A stretch of DNA of 64,000 nt from Cyanobacteria bacterium RI_101 (GTDB lineage Bacteria; Cyanobacteriota; Cyanobacteriia; Cyanobacteriales; Microcystaceae), in contig WGLZ01000046.1 in NCBI GenBank assembly GCA_016471375.1, forward strand, positions 16,916-80,915, written 5' to 3'. The position numbers were made by a program, and so were the translations under genes. The notes under the pieces were generated by a model. That model made no database searches, was not told where the DNA came from, and saw only the letters and a program-made list of their open reading frames with translations. This document shows, in pieces, positions 15,846 to 25,469 of this stretch (within the stretch, counting starts at the first letter, position 1; every line of letters begins with the position of its first letter).

Positions 15846-18581
15846 ATGCAACCCACCGACCCCAATAAGTTCACCGAACAGGCCTGGGACGGCATTGTCA
15901 AATCCCAGGACGTGGCCCGCCGTCTCAAAAATACCAACTTAGAGGTGGAGCATCTGGTCATCGCCCTATTGGAGCAGGAGAAGGGCCTAGCGCCGCGCAT
16001 TTTCCAAAAGGCGGAAATTGACCTGCCCACCCTCCTGCAACAGGTGGAGCTTTTCGCCAGTCGTCAGGGGAAGCAGAGTTATGTTGAGCAACTTTACCTA
16101 GGGCGTAGTTTGGATCTGATGTTAGACCGGGCGGAGACGGCCCGGGCCAGTTGGGGGGATAAATTCATCGCAGTGGATCATCTGTTGATGGGCTTTGCCG
16201 AGGACGAGCGCCTGGGGCGGAAAACCCTGCGGGCTTTTAACCTCGATCCCCAGGATTTAGAACTGGCCATTAAAGCGACGCGGGGTTCCCAGAAGGTGAC
16301 GGAGCCGAACCAGGAGGAGCGCTACGAGGCGCTGGATAAGTACGGACGAGATTTAACCGAACAAGCGAGACAAGGCAAACTTGACCCCGTTATCGGCCGG
16401 GACGAGGAAATCCGCCGGGTGATTCAAGTCCTGTCCCGGCGCTCGAAAAATAACCCGGTTTTAATCGGGGAGCCAGGGGTCGGGAAAACCGCCATCGCCG
16501 AAGGGTTAGCCCAGCGCATTATCAACGGCGACGTGCCGGAATCTTTGAAAAATCGCCAGTTAATCTCCCTGGATATGGGCAGTCTCATCGCCGGCGCCAA
16601 GTATCGGGGAGAATTTGAAGAGCGCCTGCGGTCGGTGATGAAGGAAGTGACCCAATCCGACGGGCAGATTATTCTCTTTATCGACGAAGTGCATACGGTG
16701 GTCGGCGCCGGGGGTCGGGAGGGCGCCGGCTCTATGGACGCGGGCAATTTACTGAAACCGATGTTGGCCCGGGGGGAGTTGCGCTGTATTGGGGCCACCA
16801 CCTTAGACGAATATCGTAAACATATTGAAAAAGACCCGGCCCTAGAACGGCGCTTTCAGCAGGTCTATGTCAAGCAACCCAGCGTCGAGGACACCATTTC
16901 TATTTTGCGGGGCTTAAAGGAAAAATACGAAGTCCACCACGGCGTCAAAATTACCGACTCGGCCTTAGTGGCCGCGGCCACTCTGTCCCAGCGCTATATT
17001 CAAGACCGCTTTTTGCCGGATAAAGCCATTGATCTGATTGACGAAGCCGCGGCCCGGTTAAAAATGGAAATTACCTCCAAACCGGTGGAGTTAGAAGACA
17101 TTGACCGGCGCTTGATGCAGTTGCAGATGGAAAAATTGTCCTTAGAAGGGGAAGAAAAGCGCCCTGGGTTAGTGGCGGATAAAGCCTCGAAAGAGCGCCT
17201 AGAGAAAATTCAACAGGAAATTAAGGATCTAGAACTTCAGCAACAGGAACTTTCCAGCCAATGGCTCTCGGAAAAACAAATGTTGGAGGAGATTAACGCC
17301 CTCAAGGAAGAGGAAGAACAAATCCGGCGTCAGGTGGAGCAGGCGAAAAGAGATTACCAATTAAATGAAGCGGCCAAACTTCAATGGGAACTTGAGGTTT
17401 TGCAACATAACATCGAGGAAAAAGAAAGTAAACTCCTAGAAATTCAAGGCTCCGGCAACACCCTGTTACGGGAACAAGTCACGGAGTCCGACATCGCCGA
17501 AATTGTAGCCAGTTCCACGGGCATTCCCCTCAATCGTTTACTGGAAACCGAGCGCCAAAAACTCCTGCAATTAGAAGGGCATCTCCACCAAAAAGTCATT
17601 GGTCAAACAGAAGCCGTGGCCGCGGTGGCCGCCGCCATTCGTCGAGCCAGGGCGGGGATGAAAGATCCGGGGCGCCCCATCGGCTCTTTCCTCTTTATGG
17701 GGCCCACCGGGGTGGGGAAAACGGAATTGGCCCGTGCTTTGGCGGGTTTCCTTTTCGACAGCGAAGAGGCCATGGTGCGGATTGATATGTCGGAATACAT
17801 GGAAAAACACGCCGTTTCTCGCTTAATCGGCGCGCCTCCCGGCTATGTAGGCTACGAAGAAGGGGGACAACTCTCGGAGGCGGTGCGGCGCCGGCCCTAC
17901 GCGGTGGTTCTGCTGGACGAAGTGGAAAAGGCCCATGTGGATGTCTTTAATATTCTCCTACAAGTTTTGGACGATGGCCGGATCACCGATTCCCAGGGGC
18001 GGGCGGTGGATTTCCGCAACGCCATTATCGTCATGACCAGCAATATCGGGAGCGACCATATTTTAAACTTCTCCGCCGACGACGCCGACTATGAAAAAAT
18101 GCGGAAACAAGTCCTTCAATCCCTACGGCAACATTTTCGCCCGGAATTTTTAAACCGTATCGACGACCTGATTATTTTCCACGCCCTCAAACGGGAAGAA
18201 CTGCGCCGCATTGTCTCTCTGCAAATTAAACGGATTGAGAAACTACTGGAGGAGCAAAAAATTAGCCTCCGTCTCTCCGACCCGGCGCTGGATCACATCG
18301 TCAATAGCGGCTACGACCCCGCCTACGGCGCTCGTCCCTTAAAACGAGCCATTCAACGGGAGTTGGAAAATCCCATCGCCACCAAGATTTTGGAAAATAC
18401 CTTTACCGCGGAGGACACTATCTACATTGATTGCGCGGACAATCAGTTAACCTTCGCCAAGGAAAAAGCTCAAGAGCCTACGGCGCCGAAGATCCTCCTT
18501 CCCAGCGCCGGAGGGGAACACAATCAATCTCCAGTTGATCCAACGCCCGAGCCACCACAAAATCCACCAGATCTTCAATAG
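15846..18581 (+). CDS. clpB: ATP-dependent disaggregase ClpB
   Basis: A 911-residue Hsp100 chaperone that, with DnaK, resolubilises aggregated proteins. It has an N-terminal Clp_N domain (about 1-150), a first AAA+ domain with GEPGVGKT (about 207) and [11 protein letters not shown], and a middle coiled coil (about 410-530). The second AAA+ domain carries GPTGVGKT (about 619), [10 protein letters not shown] and a sensor-2 GAR motif. It is about 35-40 residues longer than many ClpB proteins because of a Pro/Gln-rich tail. The last 104 bases overlap the 3' end of ubiX on the other strand. Cyanobacteria often have two ClpB proteins, and I cannot tell which this is. Confidence 0.95.
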   Translation: MQPTDPNKFTEQAWDGIVKSQDVARRLKNTNLEVEHLVIALLEQEKGLAPRIFQKAEIDLPTLLQQVELFASRQGKQSYVEQLYLGRSLDLMLDRAETARASWGDKFIAVDHLLMGFAEDERLGRKTLRAFNLDPQDLELAIKATRGSQKVTEPNQEERYEALDKYGRDLTEQARQGKLDPVIGRDEEIRRVIQVLSRRSKNNPVLIGEPGVGKTAIAEGLAQRIINGDVPESLKNRQLISLDMGSLIAGAKYRGEFEERLRSVMKEVTQSDGQIILFIDEVHTVVGAGGREGAGSMDAGNLLKPMLARGELRCIGATTLDEYRKHIEKDPALERRFQQVYVKQPSVEDTISILRGLKEKYEVHHGVKITDSALVAAATLSQRYIQDRFLPDKAIDLIDEAAARLKMEITSKPVELEDIDRRLMQLQMEKLSLEGEEKRPGLVADKASKERLEKIQQEIKDLELQQQELSSQWLSEKQMLEEINALKEEEEQIRRQVEQAKRDYQLNEAAKLQWELEVLQHNIEEKESKLLEIQGSGNTLLREQVTESDIAEIVASSTGIPLNRLLETERQKLLQLEGHLHQKVIGQTEAVAAVAAAIRRARAGMKDPGRPIGSFLFMGPTGVGKTELARALAGFLFDSEEAMVRIDMSEYMEKHAVSRLIGAPPGYVGYEEGGQLSEAVRRRPYAVVLLDEVEKAHVDVFNILLQVLDDGRITDSQGRAVDFRNAIIVMTSNIGSDHILNFSADDADYEKMRKQVLQSLRQHFRPEFLNRIDDLIIFHALKREELRRIVSLQIKRIEKLLEEQKISLRLSDPALDHIVNSGYDPAYGARPLKRAIQRELENPIATKILENTFTAEDTIYIDCADNQLTFAKEKAQEPTAPKILLPSAGGEHNQSPVDPTPEPPQNPPDLQ

Positions 18582-19098
18582 TTTGGGGTTGATGGTACCA
18601 GGCGGGAATAGCGGGCACAATCCGAGCGCCGGCCTCCGCCAGGGTCGTTAAATTCCGTAGGTGGATCAGGCTCAGGGGCGTTTCCCTCGGCGTCACCACC
18701 AGGGGCCGGCCTTCCTTGAGTTGCACGTCCGCCGCCCGCTCCAATAAATCGGAGCTTAACCCCTGGGCCAACTTAGCCACCGTGCTCATGCTACAGGGGA
18801 TCACCAGCATTCCCAATGTCCGAAAGGAGCCGCTGGCGATGGTCGCGCCCACGTCGCCCCAACGGTGACAGGTTAATTCCCCGGCCGTTAAGACCCCGCA
18901 CTGACGGCGCCAAAAGGCGCTTTGGGCCAGAGGCTCGGCGGGCATCTGGACACCGGTCTCCGCTTGCCAGACTTGAAAACTGGCTTTGGAGGCCACTAGC
19001 TCCACCGAATACTGGGCGGCGAGGAGAAATTTCAGCGCCCGGACGGCGTAGATCAGCCCAGAGGCGCCGCTGACCCCCAAAATTAACGGTCGGTTCAT
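18478..19098 (-). CDS. ubiX: Flavin prenyltransferase UbiX
   Basis: A 206-residue enzyme predicted to attach dimethylallyl to FMN, making the prenylated flavin needed by UbiD-type decarboxylases. These act in the ubiquinone pathway and, in cyanobacteria, probably in plastoquinone synthesis. Diagnostic blocks are the N-terminal GVSGASGLIYA, ASGSFRTLGMLVIPCSMSTVAKLAQG (about 91-116) and VVTPRETPLSLIHLRNL (about 134-150). It starts 31 bases after ndhE on the same strand, so it may be the last gene of the ndh transcript. Its C-terminal codons lie antisense to the clpB tail. Confidence 0.93.
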   Translation of the reverse strand: MNRPLILGVSGASGLIYAVRALKFLLAAQYSVELVASKASFQVWQAETGVQMPAEPLAQSAFWRRQCGVLTAGELTCHRWGDVGATIASGSFRTLGMLVIPCSMSTVAKLAQGLSSDLLERAADVQLKEGRPLVVTPRETPLSLIHLRNLTTLAEAGARIVPAIPAWYHQPQTIEDLVDFVVARALDQLEIDCVPLRRWEGGSSAP

Positions 19099-19129
19099 GA
19101 GGAAATCTATTGTTTCGGCGGGGATCGAC

Positions 19130-19435
19130 CTACCACTTCAGCAGATTAAACTGCTCCATGTCCGTGGTTTCCCGGTTGCGGTAAATGGTGAGAATAATCG
19201 CCAGACCCACCGCCGCTTCCGCCGCGGCCACGGTAATCACAAAGACGGCGAAAACTTGACCCTTAATCTCGGCGGGATCGAGGAAGTTGGAAAATCCCAT
19301 GAGGTTGAGGTTGACGGCGTTGAGCAAAAGTTCGATGGACATCAAGACCCGCACGGCGTTACGGCTGGTAATCAATCCATAAATCCCGATACAAAAGAGG
19401 GCGGCGGCGAGAATGAGGCAGTATTGGAGTTGCAT
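19130..19435 (-). CDS. ndhE: NAD(P)H-quinone oxidoreductase subunit 4L (NdhE)
   Basis: A 101-residue membrane subunit of photosynthetic/respiratory NDH-1, homologous to NuoK. It has three helices with [18 protein letters not shown] (about 33-50) and [13 protein letters not shown] (about 70-82), which hold the conserved membrane glutamates. It ends with the cyanobacterial-style NLLKW tail. Last ndh gene in the block; separated from ndhG by a 72-base spacer that contains tandem repeats. Confidence 0.96.
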   Translation of the reverse strand: MQLQYCLILAAALFCIGIYGLITSRNAVRVLMSIELLLNAVNLNLMGFSNFLDPAEIKGQVFAVFVITVAAAEAAVGLAIILTIYRNRETTDMEQFNLLKW

Positions 19436-19442
19436 AGGGGAC

Positions 19443-19498
19443 AGTTATCAGTGAGTAGTTATCAATGAGTAGTTATCAGTGAGCGGTTATCAGTTGGA
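19443..19498. repeat. Four-copy 14-base tandem repeat between ndhG and ndhE
   Basis: Four consecutive copies of a 14-base unit close to AGTTATCAGTGAGT. Copies two and three differ by one base each; copy four is more diverged. They fill most of the 72-base ndhG-ndhE spacer. The unit belongs to the GATAACTG-like short repeats that also appear in degenerate form near 20190, 44615 and 11285. Confidence 0.85.
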
Positions 19499-19507
19499 TA
19501 AGGCGCT

Positions 19508-20104
19508 TTACTTATCGACCGACGCCAACTCCCTGGGACGCTCCGGTAGGGTCAGCGCCGTGGCGGTAGGCTCTTCGGGGGAAGGTTCGGGAATCAGGTC
19601 GCGACGGGCGAGGATAATGGCGCCGACCATAGCCATTAAGAGTAAAACGGAGGCGAGTTCAAAGGGGAGGAGAAAATCGCTGAAAAAGTGTTTGCCAATG
19701 GCCACTAAGGTGTCCGCCACCGGCGCCGAGGTTTTGTCCACGGACCAGGGGGTAATCAAAACCATCGTGCTTAGGAGAGCGAAAATTCCCAAACAGACCG
19801 TCCCCGTGGCGCCGTTGCGGAGCCAGCGCCCCGGAATGGCGGCGAAATCCTCCCGTTTATTGACCAGCATAATGGCGAAGAGGATCAAGACATTGACGGC
19901 GCCGACGTAGATCAAAATCTGGGCCGCGGCCACAAAATCGGCGTTGAGCAGGATATAAATGCCGGAGACGCTAATGAACACGCCCCCTAGCAAGAAAGCG
20001 GAATAAACGATATTGGGTAGAAGGACGACGCCCAGCGCCGCCCCGAGAACCAGGGCGCCGAGGATGACAAAAGAGACAACCTGTACGCCTTCAGCTAAAT
20101 TCAC
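19508..20104 (-). CDS. ndhG: NAD(P)H-quinone oxidoreductase subunit 6 (NdhG)
   Basis: A 198-residue NuoJ-type membrane subunit of NDH-1 with about five helices. Conserved blocks include YSAFLLGGVFISVSGIYILLNADFVAAAQILIYVGAVNVLILFAIML (about residues 32-80), where the pi-bulge helix of NuoJ lies. The C-terminal loop is long and charged, as in cyanobacteria. It is 105 bases downstream of ndhI; that spacer contains the short motif GATAACTGGTATCTGATATCTG but no gene. Confidence 0.95.
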   Translation of the reverse strand: MNLAEGVQVVSFVILGALVLGAALGVVLLPNIVYSAFLLGGVFISVSGIYILLNADFVAAAQILIYVGAVNVLILFAIMLVNKREDFAAIPGRWLRNGATGTVCLGIFALLSTMVLITPWSVDKTSAPVADTLVAIGKHFFSDFLLPFELASVLLLMAMVGAIILARRDLIPEPSPEEPTATALTLPERPRELASVDK

Positions 20105-20209
20105 AGTGAAATCCTCAAGTTAAGTCAAACATAAAGATTAAGTTGGGCAGATCCGGGCTTCGGCCCTTCAGCGGCGCTCAGAGTTGATAACTGGTATCTG
20201 ATATCTGAA

Positions 20210-20788
20210 TCAAACTTTTTCCAGCAGATCTTCGGGATGACTCCCGGCCCGCTGAGCGCCCTTAGGCAGATCGTGGGGTTCGATGACGCCTTTGGGCAAG
20301 TAGCCCAATTCCCGTAGGGGGGTCACCATCGGATCTTGAGTGACTTTATAGGGAAGGCGTCCTAGGGCGACGTTGTCGTAATTCAACTCGTGGCGGTCGT
20401 AGGAGGCAAGCTCGTACTCCTCCGTCATGGAGAGGCAGTTGGTGGGGCAGTATTCGACGCAGTTGCCGCAGAAGATGCAAACGCCGAAGTCGATGCTGTA
20501 GTGCTTAAGCTCTTTTTTCTTAATGGCTTTGTTAAATTCCCAATCCACCACCGGCAGATTAATGGGACAAACCCGCACGCAGACCTCGCAGGAGATACAT
20601 TTATCGAACTCGAAGTGAATCCGGCCCCGGAAGCGCTCGGAAGGAATCAGTTTTTCGTAGGGATACTGCACCGTCACCGGGCGCCGGCTCATGTGGTCGA
20701 AGGTGACGGCCAGCCCTTGGCCGATATATTTGGCCGCCTGGACGGTTTCTTTGGCGTAGTCGCCCACTTGTTTGAGGATGCTAAACAT
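20210..20788 (-). CDS. ndhI: NAD(P)H-quinone oxidoreductase subunit I (NdhI)
   Basis: A 192-residue peripheral-arm subunit carrying two [4Fe-4S] clusters, [12 protein letters not shown] and [12 protein letters not shown] (about residues 64-75 and 103-114), which transfer electrons toward plastoquinone. The N-terminal amphipathic helix ([26 protein letters not shown]) is typical of cyanobacterial NdhI. It follows ndhA by 92 bases on the same strand. Confidence 0.97.
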   Translation of the reverse strand: MFSILKQVGDYAKETVQAAKYIGQGLAVTFDHMSRRPVTVQYPYEKLIPSERFRGRIHFEFDKCISCEVCVRVCPINLPVVDWEFNKAIKKKELKHYSIDFGVCIFCGNCVEYCPTNCLSMTEEYELASYDRHELNYDNVALGRLPYKVTQDPMVTPLRELGYLPKGVIEPHDLPKGAQRAGSHPEDLLEKV

Positions 20789-20880
20789 GGGGATGAGTCA
20801 CCGGAGGGGATAGGAGTTAGGGGAAATTTTAACTGAGCAAAAGGGGATTTAGGGGGATGCAAGGACTTTCTAAACAGCCT

Positions 20881-21999
20881 CTAACCCCCAAAGGCGAAGG
20901 GAAAAGCCAATTTCAGCGCCGCGGTGATCAACAGATTCGCCAAGGAAACCGGCAGGAGAAACTTCCAACCGAGGTTGAGCAATTGGTCAATGCGCACCCG
21001 GGGCACAGTCCAGCGGAGTAGGATGGCGATAAAGATGAGAAAGTAGGATTTGAGCACCGTCATGGTGATCCCCAGCGCCGCGGTCAGCACCTGAAGCCAA
21101 GGCGCGGTTTCGCTGACCCCCAGCCAACCGGCCAAGGATTGGAGAGGAATTGGAAAGTCCCAGCCCCCGAGGTAAAGAATGGAAAAGACCAGCGCCGAGA
21201 GAACGAGGTTAACGTAGGAGCCGACGTAAAAGAGACCGAACTTCATGCCCGCGTACTCCGTTTGGTAGCCCGCCACCAGTTCCTCTTCCGCCTCCGGCAA
21301 GTCAAAGGGCAGGCGCTCGCATTCCGCCAGCGCCGCGATCCAGAAAATTAAAAACCCCACGGGCTGGCGCCAGATATTCCAGCCCAAAACGCCGTACCCG
21401 GACTGTTGATTAACAATATCGATGGTGCTGAGGCTGTTGGACATCAGGGCGATGGCCAAAACGGCGAAGGCCAGGGGAATCTCGTAGCTAATGGACTGGG
21501 CGGCGGCCCGCAATCCCCCCAACAGCGCGTATTTATTGTTGGAGGCATAGCCCGACATCAAGAGACCGATGGGCGCGATGCTAGCCAGGGAAACCCAGAG
21601 AAAAATGCCCACGTTCAGGTTGGTGATGACCAGATTTTGTCCAAAGGGGATGATCAAATAGGATAAAAAGACGGGGAGCACCACCAAAATCGGGCCGAGG
21701 GTAAAGAGCCAGGGGTCCGCCTTCGCGGGCGTCACGTCTTCTTTGAACACCAACTTAATCCCGTCCGCCACCGGTTGCAGAACCCCCAGGGGCCCCGCGT
21801 ACTCCGGGCCGACGCGTTGCTGGGCCGCGGCGGAAATTTTCCGCTCTAGCCAGACCACCACCAGCACCCCCACCGTGGCGCCGATAATCATCAAAATCGC
21901 CGGGAGGGGAATCCAAAAGGCTTTCGCTAGGCCGGGGGGCAGTCCTAAACTCTGGAGGGACTCCAGGAAACTATGTTGGAGGTCAATGCCTGGGTTCAT
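20881..21999 (-). CDS. ndhA: NAD(P)H-quinone oxidoreductase subunit 1 (NdhA)
   Basis: A 372-residue NuoH-type membrane subunit that forms the quinone-binding cavity with the peripheral arm. Recognisable blocks are [39 protein letters not shown] (about 50-88), the acidic loop [25 protein letters not shown] (about 227-251) and the C-terminal [22 protein letters not shown]. It is the first gene of the leftward ndhA-I-G-E block, with 150 to 180 bases of upstream DNA shared with divergent fabZ. Confidence 0.97.
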   Translation of the reverse strand: MNPGIDLQHSFLESLQSLGLPPGLAKAFWIPLPAILMIIGATVGVLVVVWLERKISAAAQQRVGPEYAGPLGVLQPVADGIKLVFKEDVTPAKADPWLFTLGPILVVLPVFLSYLIIPFGQNLVITNLNVGIFLWVSLASIAPIGLLMSGYASNNKYALLGGLRAAAQSISYEIPLAFAVLAIALMSNSLSTIDIVNQQSGYGVLGWNIWRQPVGFLIFWIAALAECERLPFDLPEAEEELVAGYQTEYAGMKFGLFYVGSYVNLVLSALVFSILYLGGWDFPIPLQSLAGWLGVSETAPWLQVLTAALGITMTVLKSYFLIFIAILLRWTVPRVRIDQLLNLGWKFLLPVSLANLLITAALKLAFPFAFGG

Positions 22000-22179
22000 G
22001 GGGCTGGGCGCTCGGGGGGAAAGATAACGACTGTAATTTTAACGGAATTGTAAGCAACGGACTGGGGTTAAGTATAGCCCCGGCGCTGTCGTCTTTTCAC
22101 CGGGCCCGAGTAATGTCACAATGGTCTGGCGCCGCCCGCTACCGTTCCTTTGTTTGTCCTCGTCCCCCACTGTGCCGGA

Positions 22180-22626
22180 ATGACCGCTACGCCCCGAACC
22201 TTTGAAGCCCTAGAAATTCAAGACCTCCTGCCCCACCGCTACCCCTTCGCCCTAGTGGACCGGATTATCGACTACACGCCGGGGAAACAAGCCGTCGGCA
22301 TTAAAAATGTCACCGTCAACGAGCCGTTTTTTCCGGGCCATATTCCGGGGCGTCCGATTATGCCGGGGGTGTTAATCGTCGAATCCATGGCCCAGGTGGG
22401 CGGCGTGATTCTCACCCAACTGCCGGGGATGCGGGGCAAATTTTTCGCCTTCGCGGGCATTGACGGCGTCCGCTTCCGCCGCCCGGTGATTCCCGGAGAC
22501 CGTCTGGTGATGACCCTCGATTTAGTCTCTTTTAAACTCAACCGCATCGCTAAGATGCAGGGACAGGCCCGGGTGGACGACCAACTGGTCTGCGAGGCCC
22601 AAATGCTCTTTTCTTTGATTGATTAG
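22180..22626 (+). CDS. fabZ: 3-hydroxyacyl-ACP dehydratase FabZ
   Basis: A 148-residue hot-dog-fold dehydratase of type II fatty-acid synthesis. The catalytic pair is His54 in [14 protein letters not shown] and Glu68 in [24 protein letters not shown] at the N-terminus is also characteristic. The ATG at 22180 is preferred; an in-frame TTG at 22150 would add ten residues without family support. It stands alone here; the lpx genes often next to fabZ are not in the window. Confidence 0.95.
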   Translation: MTATPRTFEALEIQDLLPHRYPFALVDRIIDYTPGKQAVGIKNVTVNEPFFPGHIPGRPIMPGVLIVESMAQVGGVILTQLPGMRGKFFAFAGIDGVRFRRPVIPGDRLVMTLDLVSFKLNRIAKMQGQARVDDQLVCEAQMLFSLID

Positions 22627-23005
22627 CTCCAGCCCCCGGAGCGCCCCCATTCTGGGCTACCGCCTACACACATCTACACCATCAGCCTCGTTTTGTCCCC
22701 CCCAGCCCCCCAATTTTGGGGGGAGTTCGGAGCTTTTCTGGGTTCAAAGTCCCCCAGAATTGGGGGATTGTCCCACTGAGCCTGCCGAAGTGTAGGGGGC
22801 GAGATAAGGTTAATGGCAAAACCAAAGACTTGTGTGTACACCGTAGCATTCTGGGGGGAAACGGATTGAACGTTCGCCAAAATTGAAAAATTAGGGGGCA
22901 AATCGATGTTAGCTAAGTGGGGTTGACGAGTTCACCGTCTCATCTATCAAGGTACTTCGCTATTTTGTATACCAGCATTTTAAGCTACTGTACTTTTATT
23001 TTCAG
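22627..23005. other. Repeat-rich intergenic region between fabZ and dapF
   Basis: About 380 bases without a credible gene, between the convergent ends of fabZ and dapF. It holds the inverted-repeat element described separately, several C-run/G-run palindromes (for example around 22700-22722 and 22751-22767) and a GAGCCTGYCGAAG repeat at 22776-22801. The part from 22847 to 23005 is A/T-rich and holds nothing recognisable. Confidence 0.6.
22657..22846. repeat. MITE-like inverted-repeat element, copy A
   Basis: A 190-base element bounded by imperfect 16-base terminal inverted repeats (22657-22672 and 22831-22846; 13 of 16 positions pair). The ends are close to CTACCGTGTACACA and match those of two other elements in the window. 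Inside are two C-run/AATT/G-run palindromes and a GAGCCTGCCGAAG repeat. There is no open reading frame of note. The target-site duplication was not resolved by eye. Confidence 0.6.
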
Positions 23006-23845
23006 TCAATGAACGCCGGTAAAAACCCGTTGGGCCGGGCCGGTCATATAGACCGTCCCCTCGGCTTGGGCCCACTCAATCTCCAAAGCGCCGCCGGGGA
23101 GATCGACCCGACACCGGGGTCGGCAACGCTCCGCGAGAACTCCCGCCACCACCGCGGCGCAAGCGCCGGTGCCGCAGGCCAGGGTAATACCGGCGCCGCG
23201 TTCCCAGACTCGCATTTTCAAATGGTCGGGGGCGAGAACTTGAATGAATTCGACGTTGGTCTTTTTGGGAAAAACGGGATGCCGCTCAAACAGAGGGCCA
23301 ATGTGACTCAACTCGACAACGTCGGCGTCTTCCACAAAGGCGACGCAGTGGGGATTCCCCATACTGACGCAGGTGACGAGCCAGTTTTTACCGGCGACGG
23401 TTAACGTTTGGTTAACAACCGCGTCCTCCCCCGGAGCGAGGGTCGTGGGAATCCGCTCCGGCGAGAGGTAGGGCGGCCCCATATCCACTCGAATTTGACC
23501 GGCGCCGACCAGTCGGGGAGAGATCAAGCCCGCGAGGGTGTGGATTCTGTATTGTTTGCCTACCGAGGTCTCCCCTTCCAGATCCGCTAAGAACTGAGCC
23601 AGACAGCGGACGCCGTTACCGCACATCTCCGGCTCGGAACCGTCGGCGTTGTAGATGCGCATGGCATAGTCCGCTTCCCCTTGACCGGGCAGAGCGAAAA
23701 TCACCCCGTCGGCGCCGACGCCAAAATGACGGTCGCACAACCGGGCGGCGTCGTCGGGGTCAAGACAGGGTTGGGGACTGTGGCGATTGTCAATGAGGAT
23801 GAAATCGTTGCCGAGGCCGTGGTATTTGGTAAAGGCGAGGGTCAT
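23006..23845 (-). CDS. dapF: Diaminopimelate epimerase
   Basis: Converts LL- to meso-diaminopimelate for lysine and peptidoglycan synthesis. The two catalytic cysteines are Cys75 in [13 protein letters not shown] and the Cys in [14 protein letters not shown] (about residue 225), in pseudosymmetric half-domains. The N-terminal [16 protein letters not shown] supports a start at the ATG at 23845; the frame is open to 23899, which would add 18 unrelated residues. The length of about 279 residues is normal. Confidence 0.96.
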   Translation of the reverse strand: MTLAFTKYHGLGNDFILIDNRHSPQPCLDPDDAARLCDRHFGVGADGVIFALPGQGEADYAMRIYNADGSEPEMCGNGVRCLAQFLADLEGETSVGKQYRIHTLAGLISPRLVGAGQIRVDMGPPYLSPERIPTTLAPGEDAVVNQTLTVAGKNWLVTCVSMGNPHCVAFVEDADVVELSHIGPLFERHPVFPKKTNVEFIQVLAPDHLKMRVWERGAGITLACGTGACAAVVAGVLAERCRPRCRVDLPGGALEIEWAQAEGTVYMTGPAQRVFTGVH

Positions 23846-24014
23846 GGGCGAGGAGAACTGGAAAGCTTTATCTTTAGAATCTCTAATTTGTTGTATCACA
23901 CCGGCGCTGTCTCGTCGGATTCAAGGGGCGATAGTTTTCCCGAAAGCCCATAGGCGTCGAACGGGGAATTCGGCGCCACATTTCCCGTTCACGAACGAAA
24001 GCCGTTAGTTTAAG

Positions 24015-25469
24015 ATGAAGGCATCTCCATCCGCCGCCGCCATGTTGCCTTCTCCCCCTCCCGATCCCCAGTTCGATCCCCTCAGCGCCTTGATCCCCGG
24101 CTGGGACGATCCCGAAGCGGAGGAAGCGGAGTTTCGGGAAGACTTTTTTAAGGGTCAGGCCGGGCGGCGCCAGAAGGCGGCGCTGGTTCTAATGGCGGTC
24201 TGGGGAACCGTTTTTCTCCTCCATCGCTTTGCCTGGGGCCTGGGCGTCGTTTGGGCGTTAGCGTCTTTGCTGGCGCTTCAAGCGTTGCGGTTAATGCGGG
24301 CTAAGCCGATACCCGCGCCGACTCCCCTGGAAGGCGAAAGCGATTTACCCTTTATTTCTCTACTGGTGGCGGCGAAAAACGAAGAGCGGGTTATTGAATC
24401 CTTAGTCAATCAACTCTGTAATCTGGACTATCCCCAGACCGCCTACGAGGTTTGGATTGTGGACGACCACAGCGCCGACGGCACCCCGGAAATTTTGCAA
24501 CGCCTGGCGCCGCGCTATCCCCATTTACATATCCTGCGACGGCCGGCCAACGCGGGGGGCGGCAAATCCGGCGCTTTGAACGAAGTGTTGGCTCAAACCC
24601 AAGGGGAAATTATCGGGGTTTTTGACGCGGACGCCCAAGTTCCGGCGGAACTCCTGCGCCAAGTCGCGCCCTTTTTCCAAGAGCCGGGACTCGGCGCCGT
24701 GCAGACGCGGAAAGCCATCGCCAACAGCGCCGTTAATTTCTGGACCCAGGGACAGGCGACGGAAATGGCGCTGGATCTCTATTTCCAACAACAACGGATC
24801 GCCCTGGGGGGCATTGGGGAACTGCGGGGCAACGGTCAATTTGTCTCCCGTCAAGCCTTGGCGGACTGCGGCGGCTGGAATGAGCAGACCATTACCGACG
24901 ATCTGGATTTAACCATTCGTCTCCATCTGCAAAACTGGCGCGTGGAGGTTCTCTCTCAACCGCCGGTGCGGGAAGAAGGGGTGACTTCGGCGTCGGCGCT
25001 CTGGCATCAACGGAACCGCTGGGCCGAGGGCGGTTACCAACGTTATCTAGACTACTGGCGGGGGTTATTAACCCGACCCCTAGGGTTAGGGAAAAAGATC
25101 GATCTCTGCTCCTTTATGCTGATGCAGTATCTCCTGCCCACCGCCGCGGCGCCGGATTTAGTCTTTAGCGCCTACTTCCACCAACTGCCCCGCCTCGGCG
25201 CTCTTACGGCCATCGCCCTCAGTTTTTCGGGTTGGGGCATGGTTCAGGGTCTTCGACGGGCCCTTCCCCCCGGCGCTCAGCCCCCTCGAATCTGGTTCTC
25301 TCTGCTGAGTCAAACGCTCTTGGGAACTATTTATATGCTCCATTGGTTGGTGATCATGCCCTGCGTAACAGCCCGGATGGCCTTGCGGCCCAAGCGTCTG
25401 AAGTGGGTCAAAACCGTTCACGGCGGTCTGGGAGAGGAAAGCCTGGAACTGAAGGGGGGGGAAACATGA
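24015..25469 (+). CDS. mgdA: Beta-monoglucosyldiacylglycerol synthase (GT2)
   Basis: Membrane GT2 glycosyltransferase predicted to transfer glucose from UDP-glucose to diacylglycerol, the first step of cyanobacterial galactolipid synthesis. It has two helices at about residues 53-90, the catalytic domain with VDDHSADGTPE (about 150-160), the DAD motif FDADAQVP (about 200-207), TITDDLDLTIRLH (about 294-306) and QRNRWAEGGYQRYLDYW (about 332-348), then three C-terminal helices. The blocks GGKSGALNEVL and GELRGNGQFVSRQAL, and the length of 484, agree with the sll1377 family as I remember it. Its stop overlaps the start of the Uma2 gene (ATGA). Confidence 0.85.
   Translation: MKASPSAAAMLPSPPPDPQFDPLSALIPGWDDPEAEEAEFREDFFKGQAGRRQKAALVLMAVWGTVFLLHRFAWGLGVVWALASLLALQALRLMRAKPIPAPTPLEGESDLPFISLLVAAKNEERVIESLVNQLCNLDYPQTAYEVWIVDDHSADGTPEILQRLAPRYPHLHILRRPANAGGGKSGALNEVLAQTQGEIIGVFDADAQVPAELLRQVAPFFQEPGLGAVQTRKAIANSAVNFWTQGQATEMALDLYFQQQRIALGGIGELRGNGQFVSRQALADCGGWNEQTITDDLDLTIRLHLQNWRVEVLSQPPVREEGVTSASALWHQRNRWAEGGYQRYLDYWRGLLTRPLGLGKKIDLCSFMLMQYLLPTAAAPDLVFSAYFHQLPRLGALTAIALSFSGWGMVQGLRRALPPGAQPPRIWFSLLSQTLLGTIYMLHWLVIMPCVTARMALRPKRLKWVKTVHGGLGEESLELKGGET

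Noticed and set aside
19443..19498. Possible CRISPR array
   Set aside because: The unit is 14 bases with no spacers, so it is a simple tandem repeat.
25232..25465. Upstream extension of the Uma2 gene
   Set aside because: It is out of frame within the glycosyltransferase coding sequence; the ATG at 25466 gives a normal Uma2 protein.
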